A stretch of 59,179 nucleotides of DNA from an uncultured Bacteroidota bacterium. GTDB lineage: Bacteria > Bacteroidota > Bacteroidia > Bacteroidales > VadinHA17. Under the pieces are notes generated by a model. It saw only the letters and a list, made by a program, of their open reading frames with translations, was not told where the DNA came from and did no database searches. The stretch's first letter is position 1; the number at the start of each line of letters is the position of its first letter. Location of the stretch: contig CAIJYD010000087.1 in the NCBI GenBank assembly GCA_903824785.1, positions 1-59,179 of the forward strand. Direction: 5' to 3'. Positions 55,934-59,179 of the stretch are shown here, one piece after another. Position numbers and translations under genes: made by a program.

Positions 55934-57058
55934 ATGAAAAGAGTTTTATTACTAACACTAACTCTGGTTGCATTTATTTTTACGGCTTGCAACCAGTCAG
56001 GAAAAAACAGGGATATGGTTAAAAAAGAAGTTTTTGGCACTCAAAAGGGAAAAGAGGCTTATCTGCTTACCCTTACAAACAAATCTGGGAATGTAATCAG
56101 ACTAACCAGTTTTGGAGCAAAATTAATCTGGATTGAGGTTCCGGACAAAACCGGTAAAAAAGATAATATTACTTTCGGTTATGATACATTTGATGAGACG
56201 GTTGCAGGCGACATGTCATTTGGATCAATTGTGGGCAGATACGCCAACCGGATCGCAAAAGGGAAGTTTACTCTGGACGGAGTTGAATACACCCTTCCTG
56301 TCAACAACGGGCCCAATACACTTCATGGAGGCCCTGCAGGATGGCATAGCGTTGTCTGGGATACTGAAGTTCTTACGGACAAAAATTATCCGGCAGTTAA
56401 ATTTACATACGTCAGCCCCGATATGGAACAGGGCTTTCCGGGTACTGTAACTGTTTCTATTGTCTATTCCTGGACTGATAACAACGAAGTTATTATGGAT
56501 TATTCCTGGTCAACTGACAAGAAGACAGTTGTGAACGTTACAAACCATTCTTATTTTAACCTGCATGGTGCAGGGAATGGTAATATTCTTGACCATGAGC
56601 TCGTTATCAAAGCCTCAGCTTTCACTCCTGTTGACTCTGTTATGATTCCGGTAGGGGAGATCCGCCCTGTTGCCGGCACTCCTTTCGATTTCACAACACC
56701 TCATACAATAGGCGAAAGAATAGGAGATAATTATGACCAACTGAAACTTGGAGGTGGCTATGACCACAATTATGTGCTCGATAATAAGGAAGATGTGGAT
56801 GTAACAGTCTATGAGCCTGTAAGCGGAAGAGTCCTTGAGGTAATTACCGATCAGCCAGGTATGCAGCTTTATACAGGTAACTTTCTTGATGGAACCAAAA
56901 TAGGCCATGGGGGTAAACCATTCAACTACAGATCGGGCATGTGCCTCGAGTCAGGTCATTTTCCCGATAGTCCCAACCAACCTGATTTTCCGGGTACCGT
57001 TATTAATCCTGGTGAAACTCTTAAATCAACAACCATCTACAGATTTTCAGTAAAATAG
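55934..57058 (+). CDS. galM: Aldose 1-epimerase lipoprotein
   Basis: The protein has 374 residues and an N-terminal lipoprotein signal (LVAFIFTACNQSG). GalM marks are NRIAKGKFTLDG, NTLHGGPAGWHSVVWD (catalytic His), TNHSYFNLHG and the C-terminal CLESGHFPDSPNQPDFPG (catalytic Glu). It interconverts alpha and beta anomers of free sugars in the periplasm, feeding the uptake systems. It stands alone, 148 bases after the transporter gene. Confidence 0.92.
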   Translation: MKRVLLLTLTLVAFIFTACNQSGKNRDMVKKEVFGTQKGKEAYLLTLTNKSGNVIRLTSFGAKLIWIEVPDKTGKKDNITFGYDTFDETVAGDMSFGSIVGRYANRIAKGKFTLDGVEYTLPVNNGPNTLHGGPAGWHSVVWDTEVLTDKNYPAVKFTYVSPDMEQGFPGTVTVSIVYSWTDNNEVIMDYSWSTDKKTVVNVTNHSYFNLHGAGNGNILDHELVIKASAFTPVDSVMIPVGEIRPVAGTPFDFTTPHTIGERIGDNYDQLKLGGGYDHNYVLDNKEDVDVTVYEPVSGRVLEVITDQPGMQLYTGNFLDGTKIGHGGKPFNYRSGMCLESGHFPDSPNQPDFPGTVINPGETLKSTTIYRFSVK

Positions 57059-57185
57059 ACACACTCAGGGGGGGATTATTTGAGATTATCGATAATTTAA
57101 GCAGGATTTGAGAAAATTGTATTTATTTTTTACACTTAGACTTTGCATATTTTAAAGGGGTAAATTCTTTTAAAAAATTATTAAT

Positions 57186-58781
57186 ATGGAACGTAGAGAA
57201 ATACTAAAAAGACTGACGGTTTTACCGTTAGCAGGAAGTTTACTTCCTTTGGAGTCCCTTCTTGGGTCTCCTACCGGTCCGCTGGAAGCAGGGCCCAATA
57301 TTTATCAATCTATCGGAGTTGAACCGGTAATCAACTGCAGGGGAACCTTCACCATCATCGGAGGCTCCATTGAACGGCCACGGGTTCGTGCCGCAATGGA
57401 AGCTGCATCCGGTTTCTTTGTACAATACGATGAACTTGCTTTTGGCGTGGGACGTCGTTTGGCAGAGCTTACAGGCGCTGAATATGGTATGGTTTCAGCA
57501 GGATGCGCTGCAGGTATGAAGCATGTTACTGCTGCGTGTGTTGCCGGCGGAAACCCTGAAAAACTTATCCGTATTCCTGATCTCTCAGGATTTGAAAAGA
57601 ACGAAGTTGTTATTCCTGCACGCTCCAGAACAGTTTATGACCATGCTATTCGTAACATTGGTGTTAAAATTATAACAGTTAACTCTACTGAAGAACTCAT
57701 CAAATCATTGTCACCTCGTACAGCCATGATCTATATGATGGCTGGGAATGTTGATCTGCCTAAGATTGCAGAGGCGGCTAAACCATTAAACATACCTATC
57801 CTTGTTGATGCGGCTGCAGAAGATCTTACAGTAAAACCCAACGTTCATCTTCAGCAGGGAGCAACGGTAGTTGCATATAGCGGTGGGAAAGCTCTTTGCG
57901 GTCCACAGTGTGCCGGTCTGTTACTTGGGCCTAAGAATTTACTCATGTCGGCCTGGCAGGCCAGTTCACCACACCATGGCCCGGGCAGGGACAATAAGGT
58001 TGGCAAAGAAGAGATGCTGGGAATGCTTGCCGCAGTTGAGGACTGGGTAACACGCGATCATGTGGAAAAAATGAAAACATGGAACCTATGGCTCGATAAT
58101 ATCTCCAAACGGGTTTCATCCCTTGGCGGAATAACCTGTTCAGTTCGTCAGCCGGTAGGTATCGACAATGCCAGCCCCAGACTGACCATTACCTGGGACG
58201 TGGCAACATTCAATATAGATGGGCAGGATCTGGCCGAGGAACTGGCAATAAAACCACCGAGAATTGCACTTTCCGGATCAGCCGTTGACGCCACCGGAAA
58301 AACCACTCTCAGCATCAATGCCGGTCAGATGCAGTTAGGTAATGATAAGATAGTAGGGAACAGGATAGTGGAAGTGTTATCGCAGAAACGCCCACCTAAA
58401 TCAACAGAGATGGCTCCGGCTTCCTTCAACCTTACCGGACGCTGGGATGTGGATATTGAGTTCTACAGCAGCAAGAGTCAGCATACTTTTTATATTGAGA
58501 GTCAGGATGGAAACTGGATCCAGGGAGCACATAAAGGTGAATATTCAACCCGCGAACTGGTTGGGGTTCTCGAAGGAGATCAGGTAAAACTAAGCAGTGC
58601 TTACAGAGCGGCAGGTGATAACGTTCCGTTCCTGTTCTATGGAACCGCTACAGCCGATAAGATGTCAGGCGAGATCTATCTTGGCGAATATATCAGAGCC
58701 AAGTTTACAGCAACAAAGAATGTAAGGAAAGCTGATCACAGAACTTTAAGGGTTCCAAAGGGACAGCCACTTTCATCATAA
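57186..58781 (+). CDS. Exported SelA-like PLP enzyme with extra C-terminal beta domain
   Basis: The protein has 531 residues. The N-terminus reads MERREILKRLTVLPLAGSLL, a Tat-like signal. Residues about 40-395 are a SelA/DgaE-type fold type I enzyme: INCRGTFTIIGGSIERPRV, EYGMVSAGCAAGMKHVTAAC, DAAAEDLT and the lysine in VAYSGGKALCGPQCAG. Residues about 405-520 are a beta-rich domain (NLTGRWDVDIEFYSS, GEIYLGEYIRAKFTAT) that SelA lacks. It is unlikely to act on tRNA. An ammonia-lyase or racemase-type reaction on an amino or sugar acid is possible. A terminator follows. Confidence 0.8.
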   Translation: MERREILKRLTVLPLAGSLLPLESLLGSPTGPLEAGPNIYQSIGVEPVINCRGTFTIIGGSIERPRVRAAMEAASGFFVQYDELAFGVGRRLAELTGAEYGMVSAGCAAGMKHVTAACVAGGNPEKLIRIPDLSGFEKNEVVIPARSRTVYDHAIRNIGVKIITVNSTEELIKSLSPRTAMIYMMAGNVDLPKIAEAAKPLNIPILVDAAAEDLTVKPNVHLQQGATVVAYSGGKALCGPQCAGLLLGPKNLLMSAWQASSPHHGPGRDNKVGKEEMLGMLAAVEDWVTRDHVEKMKTWNLWLDNISKRVSSLGGITCSVRQPVGIDNASPRLTITWDVATFNIDGQDLAEELAIKPPRIALSGSAVDATGKTTLSINAGQMQLGNDKIVGNRIVEVLSQKRPPKSTEMAPASFNLTGRWDVDIEFYSSKSQHTFYIESQDGNWIQGAHKGEYSTRELVGVLEGDQVKLSSAYRAAGDNVPFLFYGTATADKMSGEIYLGEYIRAKFTATKNVRKADHRTLRVPKGQPLSS

Positions 58782-58801
58782 GACTTAACCTCTTTTATTT
58801 G

Positions 58802-58834
58802 CGGCACCTGGTTATTAGGATCAGGTGCCGTTTT
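58802..58834 (+). terminator. Intrinsic terminator after the SelA-like gene
   Basis: CGGCACCTG (58802-58810) and CAGGTGCCG (58822-58830) form a 9-base-pair stem with an 11-base loop, followed by TTTTAT. It lies 21 bases after the stop codon. Confidence 0.9.
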
Positions 58835-58860
58835 ATATATATATGTCAAAGTCCTTACAG

Positions 58861-58908
58861 GTTGCAGAGCTAATCCGAAGCATGGTTGCTGAGCGAAGTC
58901 GAAGCATC
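58861..58908. repeat. Two tandem 24-base units containing CGAAGCAT
   Basis: 58861-58884 (GTTGCAGAGCTAATCCGAAG, then CATG) and 58885-58908 (GTTGCTGAGCGAAGTCGAAG, then CATC) match at 19 of 24 positions. The second unit contains GCTGAGCGAAGTCGAAGC, a common dispersed intergenic repeat of Bacteroidota (recalled). It lies between a terminator and an IS end. Confidence 0.55.
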
Positions 58909-58975
58909 ATCATTTACTGAAGGACTAATAAGGGACCTGATACTTTTACTACCAGAGTTTGTTAGGATAAATTAT

Positions 58976-59179
58976 AGGGCATCTCTAAAAACCTATTGTT
59001 AATATAATCATTTGAATGTTAATAACATAACTATAATATAATAGATATATTTGCTTAGTATTACAGTATAAATATAAGCAAAATGAAAAACATTAATCCA
59101 CTTGGGCTATTTGATGATCATTTTTTATTGGAAGCTCTCAGTAAACTTGGTGATCCACTACAAAAATTGAATAAATATA
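58976..59179 (+). mobile_element. Left end of an IS5-type insertion sequence, cut by the window edge
   Basis: AGGGCATCTCTAAAAACC at 58976-58993 looks like an IS terminal inverted repeat, 90 bases before a transposase start. The right end is outside the window, so the boundary and target duplication cannot be confirmed. Confidence 0.6.
59083..59179 (+). CDS. IS5-family transposase, N-terminal part only
   Basis: The ATG at 59083 opens MKNINPLGLFDDHFLLEALS, then KLGDPLQKLNKY, and runs off the window. This start is characteristic of Bacteroidota IS5-group transposases. About 32 residues are visible, and no catalytic residues are included. Confidence 0.75.
   Translation, partial: MKNINPLGLFDDHFLLEALSKLGDPLQKLNKY

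Overview
The window looks like chromosome from a Bacteroidota bacterium, most likely an anaerobic or facultative polysaccharide-degrading Bacteroidales-type lineage. The reasons are Bacteroidota-style promoters (TTG/TTTG plus TAnnTTTG), the Nudix-type AraR regulator, a serine-palmitoyltransferase-like enzyme, GH78/GH29/GH127/GH172 enzymes, many twin-arginine-signal Gfo/Idh/MocA oxidoreductases and TIM-barrel epimerases, and moderate-to-low G+C. No rRNA, tRNA, CRISPR array, SusC/SusD pair or phage was seen.

Layout. 0.4-1.6 kb: secreted GH172. 1.6-4.0 kb: a minus-strand lipid module (PlsC acyltransferase, diacylglycerol kinase, HAD-IB phosphatase). 4.2-8.1 kb: exported Gfo/Idh oxidoreductase plus sugar epimerase, then a convergent TolB-propeller protein. 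8.2-8.9 kb: small membrane proteins TM2 and DUF2752. 9.3-13.2 kb: a one-carbon cluster of corrinoid protein, methyl-THF:corrinoid methyltransferase, MetV-MetF fusion and a stand-alone MetH-type reactivation domain, which amounts to a split methionine synthase lacking the homocysteine domain. 13.2-15.6 kb: DUF6807 protein plus exported oxidoreductase. 15.9-19.2 kb: xylulokinase, xylose isomerase, DUF302.

19.8-24.3 kb is the most unusual part: one operon with a clear promoter and terminator that encodes a small membrane protein, an ArsM-like methyltransferase, an exported thioredoxin, a 32-residue Cys-containing peptide, a radical SAM/SPASM maturase, a thioredoxin-thioredoxin reductase fusion and a DUF2892 protein. 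It reads as a putative RiPP system tied to thiol or metalloid chemistry. OsmC, a methyltransferase, a RACo-like corrinoid activator and a class V PLP enzyme follow (24.4-28.6 kb).

28.7-34.4 kb: rhamnosidase, exported oxidoreductase, fucosidase. 34.4-36.4 kb: SDR and a serine-palmitoyltransferase-like enzyme (sphingolipid). 36.4-40.0 kb: a probable Mg2+ operon (PRC/MgtE_N/CBS protein, Nramp-related transporter, inorganic pyrophosphatase), preceded by a short leader ORF carrying an Asp-Asp-Asp-Pro run and by a hairpin that can mask the ribosome-binding site. 40.0-43.7 kb: BNR sialidase-like protein, M20 amidohydrolase, divergent acyltransferase. 44.1-53.0 kb: an L-arabinose operon (SSS transporter, AraA, AraR, AraD, AraB, GH127). 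53.1-58.8 kb: exported enolase-superfamily dehydratase, hexuronate-type MFS transporter, aldose 1-epimerase, exported SelA-like PLP enzyme. The last 200 bases hold the left end of an IS5-type element cut by the window edge.

Taken together the genes describe an organism that releases arabinose, xylose, rhamnose, fucose and uronate-type sugars from plant or algal glycans, processes part of them with Tat-exported cofactor enzymes, and feeds xylose and arabinose to xylulose 5-phosphate.
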